Assembly: GCA_016869695.1 (NCBI GenBank)
Contig: VGDN01000056.1
Coordinates: 1-6,896, forward strand
Source of the DNA: Alphaproteobacteria bacterium
GTDB lineage: Bacteria; Pseudomonadota; Alphaproteobacteria; Rickettsiales; UBA1997
Reading direction: 5' to 3'
DNA length: 6,896 bases
Shown here: positions 1 to 6,562 of the stretch, piece by piece
Numbering within the stretch: the stretch's first letter is position 1
How the letters are laid out: each line of letters starts with the position of its first letter
Position numbers and translations under genes: made by a program
Notes under the pieces: generated by a model
Told to the model about the DNA's origin: nothing
Database searches by the model: none
The model's input: only the letters and a program-made list of their open reading frames with translations

Positions 1-177
1 TATCGAGGAGCGGGAGGTGCACTGGCTGCAACAATTCTTTCTAAGCAGTTTGCTGAAGAAGTGGTAAAAGTAATAAATCCATTATTCCAGCATATGGTTG
101 CCGCTAAGCCAGGTAGTGATATGGTTAGTGGTGTAAGGTCAGAGAAGATTAATCCTGGCAAGGAAAATCAACATTAA
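1..177 (+). CDS. 3' end of an unidentified protein (partial)
   Basis: An open frame runs in from the left edge (frame 1) for 58 codons to a TAA at 175-177. The visible C-terminus starts YRGAGGALAATILSKQF and ends with a polar tail finishing GKENQH. The first half is Ala/Gly-rich and could form an amphipathic or membrane-associated helix; the tail is charged and looks disordered. I do not recognise the family. The stop is 1 nt before the ATG of def, so the two genes are probably co-transcribed and translationally coupled. Its reality is supported by this tight spacing and by the absence of a stop through the whole visible segment; its function is unknown. Confidence 0.6.
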   Translation, partial: YRGAGGALAATILSKQFAEEVVKVINPLFQHMVAAKPGSDMVSGVRSEKINPGKENQH

Positions 178-178
178 A

Positions 179-721
179 ATGAAAACACTTCCCCTCATAA
201 TTGCTCCCGACCCTCTTCTGAGGAAGGTTTCTAAGATAGTTGATAAGATAGATGACGAGTTACGTGAATTGATGAAAGACATGGTGAGTACGATGTATGC
301 CGAGAGTGGAGTTGGTCTGGCTGCGGTACAAGTTGGTGTTTTAAAGCGCATTCTGGTGATTGATGTGGATTACAAAATTGAAGATCATGAAGGATACGAG
401 CATTGCGGACATGTACATGTTATAAGCAGCAATCCACGTTATTTCGTTAACCCAGAAATCATTTGGTCATCGGAAGAATGCGTGCCTTACAATGAAGGCT
501 GCCTGTCTTTTCCTGGCGCTCGTTCCGAAGTGATACGACCAAACAAAGTGAAGGTAAAATATCTTGACTTCATGGGGTTAGAAAAAACAGAAACCATGTC
601 CGGCCTCCTTGCCACATGCATCCAACATGAAATCGATCATCTCAACGGTATCACCTTCGTCGACCGCATCTCCAAAATAAAACGCGAGATGATCCTAAAA
701 AAGATTCGTAAGAAACGTTAG
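179..721 (+). CDS. def: Peptide deformylase
   Basis: A 180-residue protein that removes the N-terminal formyl group from nascent proteins at the ribosome exit; a metal-dependent cytoplasmic hydrolase. All three family motifs are present: GVGLAAVQ at residues 44-51, EGCLS at 106-110 (metal ligand Cys108) and QHEIDH at 149-154 (metal ligands His150 and His154, catalytic Glu151). Length is normal for the family, and the basic C-terminal helix (KIKREMILKKIRKKR) matches the type seen in Rickettsiales. The ATG follows the preceding stop by 1 nt; AAGGAAA lies about 13 nt upstream, a rather distant ribosome-binding site, so coupling is likely. The usual partner fmt is not next to it. A loop at residues 68-80 is rich in His and Cys (H70, H75, C76, H78, H80), which is not part of the catalytic set. 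Confidence 0.96.
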   Translation: MKTLPLIIAPDPLLRKVSKIVDKIDDELRELMKDMVSTMYAESGVGLAAVQVGVLKRILVIDVDYKIEDHEGYEHCGHVHVISSNPRYFVNPEIIWSSEECVPYNEGCLSFPGARSEVIRPNKVKVKYLDFMGLEKTETMSGLLATCIQHEIDHLNGITFVDRISKIKREMILKKIRKKR

Positions 722-727
722 ATATTG

Positions 728-804
<77 letters not shown>

Positions 805-808
805 ATTC

Positions 809-2011
809 ATGCATCATTACCGTTACAAAGCGATCAATGATTCCGGAAAATATGTAACCGGAAAATTATCAGCAGAAAATCCTGCCGAACTCTCGACCTT
901 GTTGCGCGCTACTCAACTTGAACTGATCTCATTTAAAGAAGAAAAATCCGCGGGTAGTGGGTTGTTTGGCGCCAGCATAACACCAAAAGAACTAATCACC
1001 ATCTTCGTGCATCTTGAGCAGCTCGAGAAAACCGGCGTGTCAATCGCCGACTCGATCCACGACTTAATCGAAAGCGCTGATTCCCAACAGGTAAAAAACA
1101 TCATGAGCGAAGTTGAAGAGTCGATTAAAAACGGTTCCTTCTTCTCGGAAAGTTTGGGCAAACGTCCCGATGTTTTTAATCCAATTCACGTTGGACTAAT
1201 CGCCATGGGTGAGAAAACTGGCAACCTATCCAGCGCTTTTAATAGCATCATCGAAGACATTAAGTGGTCGATGGATATCAAACGTAAAACCAAAAAAGCG
1301 ACCACTGGTCCGATGTTTGGATTAGGCTTGATGTTCTTAATCATGGGTATCATGACCTCCGTTGTCGTGCCGAAAGTCACGGGATTCTTGGCTGCGCAGG
1401 ATATTAAACTTCCCGTAACCACAACCTCTCTCATCGCATTTTCTGACTTTGTAAAAGGCTATTGGCACGTTCTTCTCATTACTCCCCCAATTCTCTGGAT
1501 CTCATTTAGAATCCTTGCTCACTCTTCAGAAGAAATGGCGGTGATGCTCGACAACTTCAAACTCAAAGTTCCGATTATTGGTGCGATTATGATCAAGATT
1601 GATGCAGCAAAATTTTGTCAGCTTTTTTCGATGACATTCAAAAGTGGTCTTGGTGTGTTGGAATGTTTAGATGCCTCGAGCGGCGCCATTAAAAATCGAG
1701 CGATCAAAAAAAGTATCATTACGGTCAAACAACAGATTTCTGATGGGCAATCCTTGTCGAAATCAATTGGAGCGACTGGCTATTTTCCTAGTCTTGTTGT
1801 GCGTATGTTCAAAGTCGGCGAAGAAAGTGGTAACATGGAAAGCGCATTGCAGAACATCAAATTCTTCTACGACCGCGAAATTAATGACTCGATCGACAAG
1901 TTGGTAAGCATGATCCAGCCTACCATCACCATGGTTATGGGCGGTATGATTGCGTGGATTACGATCGCGGTGTTTGGTCCAATCTACTCCACATTCTCCA
2001 AGATGAAGTAA
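809..2011 (+). CDS. gspF: Type II secretion / type IV pilus inner-membrane platform protein (GspF/PilC family)
   Basis: A 400-residue polytopic inner-membrane protein of the family that forms the platform under a type II secretion pseudopilus or type IV pilus and couples to the GspE/PilB ATPase. The N-terminus MHHYRYKAINDSGKYVTGKL is the typical family opening and supports this start. Two repeated T2SF domains are visible, roughly residues 65-190 and 265-390. Both carry the LxxxGxxLxExL-like helical pattern, and each ends in glycine-rich hydrophobic helices; probable membrane segments are at about 166-190, 217-237 and 363-394. Length is normal and the C-terminus (FGPIYSTFSKMK) looks complete. 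No GspE/PilB, prepilin or prepilin peptidase gene is adjacent, so this is an isolated member. No Shine-Dalgarno sequence is visible; the heptamer array abuts the start. The stop codon falls in the left arm of palindromic element A. GspF versus PilC cannot be decided from this window. Confidence 0.9.
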   Translation: MHHYRYKAINDSGKYVTGKLSAENPAELSTLLRATQLELISFKEEKSAGSGLFGASITPKELITIFVHLEQLEKTGVSIADSIHDLIESADSQQVKNIMSEVEESIKNGSFFSESLGKRPDVFNPIHVGLIAMGEKTGNLSSAFNSIIEDIKWSMDIKRKTKKATTGPMFGLGLMFLIMGIMTSVVVPKVTGFLAAQDIKLPVTTTSLIAFSDFVKGYWHVLLITPPILWISFRILAHSSEEMAVMLDNFKLKVPIIGAIMIKIDAAKFCQLFSMTFKSGLGVLECLDASSGAIKNRAIKKSIITVKQQISDGQSLSKSIGATGYFPSLVVRMFKVGEESGNMESALQNIKFFYDREINDSIDKLVSMIQPTITMVMGGMIAWITIAVFGPIYSTFSKMK

Positions 2012-2138
2012 TTATCTCTAACTTTGGTGGGCGTCTAGCGCAGTTTTTTTGTGCTTCTCGCTCACCGTATGTCTTTATATGCCTTGCTGCGATGCTCAAA
2101 AGAACTGCGCTAGACGCCTCACCAAAGCGAGATAATTA
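2009..2138 (+). repeat. Palindromic element A at the gspF-bioD junction
   Basis: A foldback structure with arms 2009-2051 and 2097-2138. The arms are complementary over about 42 nt with only a few mismatches and one indel; the best stretch is GGCGTCTAGCGCAGTT against AACTGCGCTAGACGCC. The centre (2051-2097) is a 47-nt core that recurs in reverse orientation in element B at 6612-6658, with 37 of 47 identical including GCTCACCGTATGTCTTTATA at 2060-2079. The left arm contains the gspF stop codon, and the right arm encodes the N-terminal extension of BioD. The only usable bioD ATG outside gspF (2092) is inside the core. A perfect 14-bp palindrome GAGATAATTATCTC (2129-2142) straddles the right boundary. 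No transposase is encoded. Confidence 0.88.
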
Positions 2139-2892
2139 TCTCATCCTCGGTATTGGCACTGATGTTGGAAAAAGTTTTTTAGTCGAAAAGCTTTGTCTTA
2201 ACAATCCTGATGTAATCGCGATCAAGCCAGTAATTACAGGCTTTCACGACGATGACCTAAGAGCACGTCTAAAATCTTTTACCCCATCTCGCGGTTATCT
2301 TGCCCAATCTACTTCGGATAAATTTTTTTCAGATAGTTGCATATCTGAGAAAAAATTTTTCTCGCAGCTTGGGCAAGATAACTCGCGAGCTAAGGCAAAA
2401 GATTTTAGACGTGCTCTAGCTTCCGATTCCGCAAGAATTTTAACTGCGATGGGACTCGAGATTTCCAAAAAAAATCTTGACGCCATCTCGCCTTGGCGCT
2501 TCAGAAAAGCGGTCTCCCCGCACTTTGCCGGCAATGTCGACTTCGCCGCATTAAAGAAATTTTGTAAGAAAAGAATCTTGGAAGCGAAGAAAGATGGCAA
2601 AACGCTTTTGATCGAAGCAGCTGGTGGTGTTATGACTCCTATTAATCAGCAAAAAACCTTTTTGGATTTAGCGGTTGAGCTAAAAATTCCTGTTTTGCTC
2701 GTGAGTACAAACTATCTCGGCGCGATTAGTCACACGCTTACTGCTGTTGAAGTTTTAAGGAGTAGAAAAATTGAAATAGCAGCAGTGGTGATGAATGAGA
2801 GGGGGGAGGGGGAGTCGATTGGTGGAGTGATTGAGAAGATGAGTGGAGTTAAGATTTCTTCCCTAGAGGACTTTTGTGATAACCGTAAGTAA
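2092..2892 (+). CDS. bioD: Dethiobiotin synthetase, with palindrome-derived extension and insert
   Basis: ATP-dependent dethiobiotin synthetase, the penultimate step of biotin synthesis (diaminopelargonic acid + CO2 + ATP). From this start the protein has 266 residues, against roughly 210-230 usually. Visible family features: the BioD-type P-loop GIGTDVGKS (residues 20-28), the substrate lysine in IKPVITG (44-50), an SDSARIL segment followed by SPWRFRKAVSPHFAG, the EAAGGVMTPIN motif, and the C-terminal nucleotide-binding region STNYLGAISHTLTAVEVL...VVMNE. Residues 1-14 are encoded by palindromic element A and residues about 57-109 by element C; without these the length would be normal. The frame also stays open back to an ATG at 1954 inside gspF, but that reads gspF DNA out of frame and is rejected. 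No ribosome-binding site is visible before 2092. No other bio genes are nearby. The 3' end overlaps the convergent permease gene by 44 bp. Whether the enzyme is active is inference. Confidence 0.88.
   Translation: MLKRTALDASPKRDNYLILGIGTDVGKSFLVEKLCLNNPDVIAIKPVITGFHDDDLRARLKSFTPSRGYLAQSTSDKFFSDSCISEKKFFSQLGQDNSRAKAKDFRRALASDSARILTAMGLEISKKNLDAISPWRFRKAVSPHFAGNVDFAALKKFCKKRILEAKKDGKTLLIEAAGGVMTPINQQKTFLDLAVELKIPVLLVSTNYLGAISHTLTAVEVLRSRKIEIAAVVMNERGEGESIGGVIEKMSGVKISSLEDFCDNRK
2260..2417 (+). repeat. Palindromic element C, in frame inside bioD
   Basis: Arms 2260-2307 and 2369-2417 are complementary at about 44 of 49 positions, beginning AGAGCACGTCTAAAATCTTT on the left, with its complement ending the right arm. 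With one bulged base the pairing extends to 2257-2419. Between them a second, inner inverted repeat (about 2319-2335 against 2342-2360, centred on GTTGCA at 2336-2341) continues the hairpin. The reading frame of bioD passes through without a stop, adding about 45-50 residues between the KPVITG strand and the SDSARIL substrate region, where other BioD proteins have a short loop. The core is unlike that of elements A and B, so it may belong to another family or have diverged. Confidence 0.87.
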
Positions 2893-4228
2893 AGTAGACA
2901 ATCAGCCCCAGTAGGGACCATAGCATAAACCAAACTCCGTTTTGCATTAACAGACTCCATACCAAGTAACCGCAACTCAATATCGCCATTGGCGCAGTAA
3001 AATAAACTGCTGGGCAGTGAAAGGAGCGATGCGCTTTTGGATCAGTAATCCGCAAAATCAAAACACCGAGGGCTACGACCATGAAGGCGAATAAAGTTCC
3101 AAGACTCACTAACTGGCTTAGTACCTCAAGTGGGAGTAAGCCTGCTGTCATCGCGACGGCAAAAGAGGTGAGCACAACTGAACGATGCGGTGTGTCGAAT
3201 TTTCTGTGAATCTTGTTGATGAAGGCAGGCAGTAAGCGGTCGCGCGCCATTACAAAGAAAATCCGCGACTGACCGTAAATCAAAATCAACAACACTGAGG
3301 TCATGCCTGCAACCGCGCCAGTTGCTACCAGAGCTGATCCGATATTGCTGCCATTTTCACGCAGTGCTTTTGCTACCGGCTCAGTGTTGTTGAGGCTGAA
3401 ATAAGGGGCGATACCGGTGAGGATTAGAGAGACTGAGGTGTAGAGGATCATGCAGATTAGCAGCGAACCGATGATGCCAATAGGCAAATCGTGTCTAGGA
3501 TTTTTGCATTCTTCGGCGGCGGTGGCGATGCAGTCGAAACCGATGTAAGCGTAAAAGACGATGGCCGCTCCCATCAATATTCCATTGATGCCGAATGGTG
3601 TGAAATCTTCCCAGTTTTCCGTCTTAATCATCGGGGTCGCGATTAGCAGGAAGATGAAAATAACCAACAATTTAATCACTACCAACACGCGGTTGAGCGC
3701 TACCCCTTGCTTCATTCCACGGTAAAGCATCGCTCCGATGAAGAGTGAAATCAAAACTGCAGGAAGGTTGATCAGCCCACCACTGTCGGGGGTTTTGGTG
3801 AATATTTCCGGTATCGTAATTCCGCCGGATTTTAAAATCCCCGTCACATATCCAGCCCATCCCGCAGCGACTGTCGCGGCTCCAACGCCATATTCCAGAA
3901 TCAATCCCCAGCCAACTAACCAGGCGACGAACTCGCCCATGGTAACGTAGGAATAAGTGTAAGCACTACCGGCGATTGGCACCATCGAGGCCAGCTCGGC
4001 GTAGGCAAGAGCGGCGAAAACGCAGACGAATGCAGCGACCAAGTAAGAAATCGCGATTGCAGGGCCAGCATATTTTGCGGCGGCGATTCCGGTTACAACA
4101 AAAATCCCCGTGCCAATCGTACCACCAATCCCCAGCATAACGAGATCAACAGCAGTAAGCGTTTTGTTAAGCGAATTTTTTTTCGCCTCAGTAACGACGT
4201 CGTGAATGTTTTTTTTGCGAAGATTCAT
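2849..4228 (-). CDS. APC-superfamily amino acid permease
   Basis: A 459-residue inner-membrane transporter of the amino acid-polyamine-organocation superfamily, close to the cationic amino acid transporter/YfnA type by eye. The hallmark first helix VMLGIGGTIGTGIFVVTG is present after a short basic cytoplasmic N-terminus. The conserved AALAYAELASMVPIAGSAYTYSY stretch follows, and about 12 hydrophobic segments are spread to the end. The FYAYIGFDCIATAAEECKNPRHDLPIGI segment is typical of helix 6 and the following loop. Length is normal. The gene starts 12 nt after virB9 stops and probably belongs to the same transcript. No Shine-Dalgarno sequence lies upstream; the gap instead carries ATCACCTCC, the complement of one. 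Amino acid uptake fits a host-dependent lifestyle, but the substrate cannot be read from sequence. Its 3' end overlaps bioD. Confidence 0.93.
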   Translation of the reverse strand: MNLRKKNIHDVVTEAKKNSLNKTLTAVDLVMLGIGGTIGTGIFVVTGIAAAKYAGPAIAISYLVAAFVCVFAALAYAELASMVPIAGSAYTYSYVTMGEFVAWLVGWGLILEYGVGAATVAAGWAGYVTGILKSGGITIPEIFTKTPDSGGLINLPAVLISLFIGAMLYRGMKQGVALNRVLVVIKLLVIFIFLLIATPMIKTENWEDFTPFGINGILMGAAIVFYAYIGFDCIATAAEECKNPRHDLPIGIIGSLLICMILYTSVSLILTGIAPYFSLNNTEPVAKALRENGSNIGSALVATGAVAGMTSVLLILIYGQSRIFFVMARDRLLPAFINKIHRKFDTPHRSVVLTSFAVAMTAGLLPLEVLSQLVSLGTLFAFMVVALGVLILRITDPKAHRSFHCPAVYFTAPMAILSCGYLVWSLLMQNGVWFMLWSLLGLIVYFTYGYHKSPLGKKS

Positions 4229-4240
4229 TGATGGAGGTGA

Positions 4241-5101
4241 TTAATACATCTGTCCCGGTATGCGCGGTCTGGCTTGTGCACCGAAAGCTGGCGGGACTTC
4301 AGTTGTGGTGCCTGGAAAATTTCTTGGATCATGACTAATCTTCTTTGTTCCGCTCTTTTCTTTACCGTTGCTGTAAAGGCTCATGTTGTAGACGCAGACT
4401 ATATCATTGCCGCTGCGTAATGTGAACTGTGCCGCAACACGCTCTACAATTATGTAACTTCCCGCTGCTCTGAAGTTTACCAGTGACTCAAATCCTTCGG
4501 AATCAACTGTGAAAATTGCTGGGATTTCTGCATTTTTCTTAGCGAATTGGAAGTAAGTGAACTCGCCATTATCAAAGACTTTGATCGGCGCGATTGTCGG
4601 CTCGCCGGCATATTGGTAGCTGAAGTTGTAAGGGTTGAGATCGCGTAAATCCGGCTCATCCGATTGTGACTGTTTTGGAAACTCAACGATGTTCTTATCC
4701 TTCTCGTCAGGATAAACAAACTTTACTACGAACACCAAATCCTTGTCATTAATGCTCTTTGCTTCTTTTGCCATTAGCTCGAAGTGATAAACGCGCTTGC
4801 TGGTGATAACGGTCATGTTTGTTTCGGAACCATTCTCGCCAACTGGTTTTAGGAATAAGCGATTGCCAAGAGTTTCAAACAACCACAAAGATGGATTCCC
4901 CATGGTAATTGTGCTAAGCGCTTCGTCATCTTCAAACTCGATGAAGCCTTGATAGGTGTAGTGTCCGACATAGCGGTAAACATCGTTTGGGTTGTAGATG
5001 TAGCTGCGAAATTTCTTTTCAGAGCCAAGAAAATGTGGGAATTGTGCAGCATTTGCGCCGCTTACGATTAGTAGTAAGAATGCAGTCAGGAATATTCTCA
5101 T
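4241..5101 (-). CDS. virB9: Type IV secretion system outer-membrane core protein VirB9
   Basis: A 286-residue periplasmic protein that, with VirB7 and VirB10, forms the outer-membrane core of a P-type type IV secretion system. A signal peptide is clear: MRIFLTAFLLLIVSGANA, with likely cleavage near residue 18 or 19. The N-terminal part has the YNPNDVYRYVGHYTYQGFIEF segment. The C-terminal VirB9/CagX domain (about 155-240) shows NPYNFSYQYAG, the IKVFDNGEFTYFQF signature, PAIFTVDSEGFESLVNFR and a final FTLRSGNDIVCVYN. The proline-rich tail (about 260-286) is less conserved. Its ATG overlaps the virB8 stop (ATGA), and AAGG lies a few bases upstream of the ATG inside virB8, so the two are translationally coupled. 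virB10, virB11 and virD4, which often follow, are absent; a permease gene follows instead. Confidence 0.93.
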   Translation of the reverse strand: MRIFLTAFLLLIVSGANAAQFPHFLGSEKKFRSYIYNPNDVYRYVGHYTYQGFIEFEDDEALSTITMGNPSLWLFETLGNRLFLKPVGENGSETNMTVITSKRVYHFELMAKEAKSINDKDLVFVVKFVYPDEKDKNIVEFPKQSQSDEPDLRDLNPYNFSYQYAGEPTIAPIKVFDNGEFTYFQFAKKNAEIPAIFTVDSEGFESLVNFRAAGSYIIVERVAAQFTLRSGNDIVCVYNMSLYSNGKEKSGTKKISHDPRNFPGTTTEVPPAFGAQARPRIPGQMY

Positions 5102-5931
5102 TTGACCTTGTAAAGAGTGTAGCTGTTGACGGCGAACTTCACGACCCCGCCTTTGTCATCCTTATTAACCCCGTCAAAAGTAAAATTTATTTTGGCGAGA
5201 TAGCGCTGCTTGTCGGATTTTGTTTCTTCATTGTCGTCGGTGGTTTTTGTTGTGGCGGTAAAGCGAATATCGGTCTGAGTTGGGATGTTGTTAGACAGGA
5301 ATTCCAGTGCCTGCTCCTTAAAACCCTTTGCATCTTTGCGTATGAACTTCACCGAATCGATCTCGATTGTTTTCACAACATCACGATCAAAATCATTAAT
5401 CGGACTAGTGGGATTATCCTTGCTCATGATCAGCTGAAAAGTTTTGTATTCACTTGCTGATGAAAGATTGCGCATGTGATTGAACTTCTTGTTCACTTCT
5501 TCGACATCGCCCTTACTAAAATCATAGCCCTCGCGGTCTTTCACATAAAATGAAAGGAGATATTTTGCTACTGCCTCATCAACTGTTCTGATATCGGGAT
5601 CGAAACCATCCTGACCCTTGCGCGGCCTAAGTGGTATTATGTGAGGAAAATACTGCGTCTGGTCAAGCGAGCGAATAATAACCGGCTCGCGTATCTCTAG
5701 CGGAAAAGCGCTCTTAATCATTTGAATCAGGCAGTAAAGAACCACCACCGCAATGATCGCGCCGAAGATTAATAAAGTGCGGTCACAGATTGGGGTAAGA
5801 TAGCGAAAGAAATACCAATCTAGGGCATCTTTGAAGAAACTGCCGTCGCGCGTCGAGGATTTTATGAACTGAAAATATTCCTTCGCTTGTTCGTCCTTTG
5901 CTTTCGCTAGTTCTGATAGTTTTTGATCCAT
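5098..5931 (-). CDS. virB8: Type IV secretion system inner-membrane protein VirB8
   Basis: A 277-residue bitopic inner-membrane protein of the VirB8 family, an assembly factor that links the inner-membrane complex of a type IV secretion system to its periplasmic core. The layout is typical: a cytoplasmic N-terminus ending in the DWYFFRYLTPICDR motif (38-51), one membrane helix at about 52-72, and a periplasmic domain with VDEAVAKYLLSFYVKDREGYDF followed by a C-terminal strand region ending FAVNSYTLYKVK. It is somewhat longer than usual; a charged stretch near TTKTTDDNEETKSDKQRY accounts for part of this. Its start overlaps the end of the CinA-like gene by 25 nt, with GGAG immediately upstream of the ATG, and its stop overlaps virB9. 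The first two-thirds are divergent, so the assignment rests on motifs, topology and the virB9 neighbour. Confidence 0.87.
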   Translation of the reverse strand: MDQKLSELAKAKDEQAKEYFQFIKSSTRDGSFFKDALDWYFFRYLTPICDRTLLIFGAIIAVVVLYCLIQMIKSAFPLEIREPVIIRSLDQTQYFPHIIPLRPRKGQDGFDPDIRTVDEAVAKYLLSFYVKDREGYDFSKGDVEEVNKKFNHMRNLSSASEYKTFQLIMSKDNPTSPINDFDRDVVKTIEIDSVKFIRKDAKGFKEQALEFLSNNIPTQTDIRFTATTKTTDDNEETKSDKQRYLAKINFTFDGVNKDDKGGVVKFAVNSYTLYKVK

Positions 5932-6509
5932 TTCTCCATTTCCGATTTTGCTTTTTCTAGCACCTCCAAATCAGTGCTACGAAACACCAGTGAAGTGCCG
6001 CCGTCAAAGGGGTATGAGCCCATCGCAACCTGTGGGTATTTTTTTTGCAAGTCAGCAAAATCTTTGGCGATTAGTTCTTCTGAGAGAAAAATTCTCATCT
6101 CGCGAGATTCAGTTTTTTTGCCGCCTACCAATTCCGACTTCGCATTCACAAACATCCTCTGGAAAATATGTGGCACACCAGCAAGTACGAAAATATTTTC
6201 ACCGCGAAATGAGTGGTCAGATTTTTTGGTTAGTTCTTTTTCTAGCGCCTTAGTGATTGCTGGGACGGTGATATCATCATGTGTTGGGCCAATACCACCG
6301 CTGGTAAAAACATAATCAAACTTATGACGTACTGCATTTACGGCCGAAATTATTTCCTGCTCAACATCGGGAACCACGCGCACTGCGAGCAGATTAATTC
6401 CCATTTCAGTTAAATTGGTTGCCAAAAAATTTAGATTTTCATCACGCGTGCGGCCAGACAAAATCTCATCACCGATGATTATGAATGCTGAGGTTACAAG
6501 ATCTTTCAT
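5907..6509 (-). CDS. CinA-like molybdopterin-binding-fold protein, internally shortened
   Basis: A 200-residue protein with the MoCF/MoaB-like fold found in the N-terminal half of CinA. The C-terminal nicotinamide-nucleotide amidase domain of full CinA is absent, as in many alphaproteobacterial homologues. Motifs: IIGDEILSGRTRDEN (11-25), TSGGIGPTHDDIT (69-81), NIFVLAGVPHIFQRM (105-119), and MGSYPF plus SLVFRSTD near the C-terminus. Between residues about 90 and 103 the sequence jumps from the KALEKEL helix directly to RGENIFVLAGVP. Relatives have roughly 45-50 more residues there, so an in-frame deletion is likely, and the total is short against about 245-260. The biological role of these stand-alone proteins is uncertain; catalysis should not be assumed. 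The ATG lies within the third unit of a heptamer array, with no visible ribosome-binding site. The 3' end overlaps virB8 by 25 nt. Confidence 0.85.
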   Translation of the reverse strand: MKDLVTSAFIIIGDEILSGRTRDENLNFLATNLTEMGINLLAVRVVPDVEQEIISAVNAVRHKFDYVFTSGGIGPTHDDITVPAITKALEKELTKKSDHSFRGENIFVLAGVPHIFQRMFVNAKSELVGGKKTESREMRIFLSEELIAKDFADLQKKYPQVAMGSYPFDGGTSLVFRSTDLEVLEKAKSEMEKWIKNYQN

Positions 6510-6530
6510 TTTTGATTTTGGATTTTTGCC
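6507..6530 (-). repeat. Three heptamers containing a start codon
   Basis: Read on the minus strand, GGC is followed by AAAAATC, CAAAATC and AAAAATG, three 7-nt units differing by one base from one another. The last unit contains the ATG of the CinA-like gene. It is an inverted, shorter relative of the four-unit array at 6808-6835, which is also preceded by GGC. Confidence 0.75.
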
Positions 6531-6550
6531 AAGTCCCCCTTAGGGGACTT
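6531..6550. repeat. Small G/C hairpin AAGTCCCC-CTTA-GGGGACTT
   Basis: A perfect 8-bp stem with a 4-nt loop, directly adjoining the heptamers at 6507-6530. A further GGGGG follows at 6552-6556 (in ATGGGGGATT), so alternative pairings are possible. No T-run follows on either strand, so a rho-independent terminator is not supported. It could be a short dispersed palindromic repeat; a genome search for copies would decide. Confidence 0.6.
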
Positions 6551-6562
6551 ATGGGGGATTAA

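Noticed and set aside
1..177. Leading partial gene as a penicillin-binding protein or aminopeptidase tail (GAGGALAA resembles such ends)
   Set aside because: The similarity is a few small residues only and the following tail does not fit either family; left unidentified.
1954..2091. Upstream ATG giving a 312-residue bioD product
   Set aside because: The first residues are gspF DNA read in another frame, followed by palindrome-encoded sequence. No BioD homologue is expected to have this extension and no ribosome-binding site is seen. The ATG at 2092 is preferred.
4233..4241. GGAGGTGAT on the plus strand, a perfect Shine-Dalgarno-like sequence (anti-SD ATCACCTCC on the minus strand before the permease gene)
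   Set aside because: No start codon or coding frame follows on the plus strand, and an anti-SD sequence in a 12-nt gap is most simply a coincidence. Conservation in relatives would be needed to revive it.
4987..5460. Long plus-strand open frame opposite virB9/virB8
   Set aside because: It lies antisense to two well-supported, motif-bearing genes and its translation shows no recognisable domain; a shadow frame.
6061..6120. GAGAGAAAAATTCTC and CTCGCGAG look like another foldback, similar to the centre of element C
   Set aside because: The pairing is short, and the region encodes the expected SREMRIFLSEELIA segment of the CinA-like family, so it is ordinary coding sequence with AT-rich similarity.
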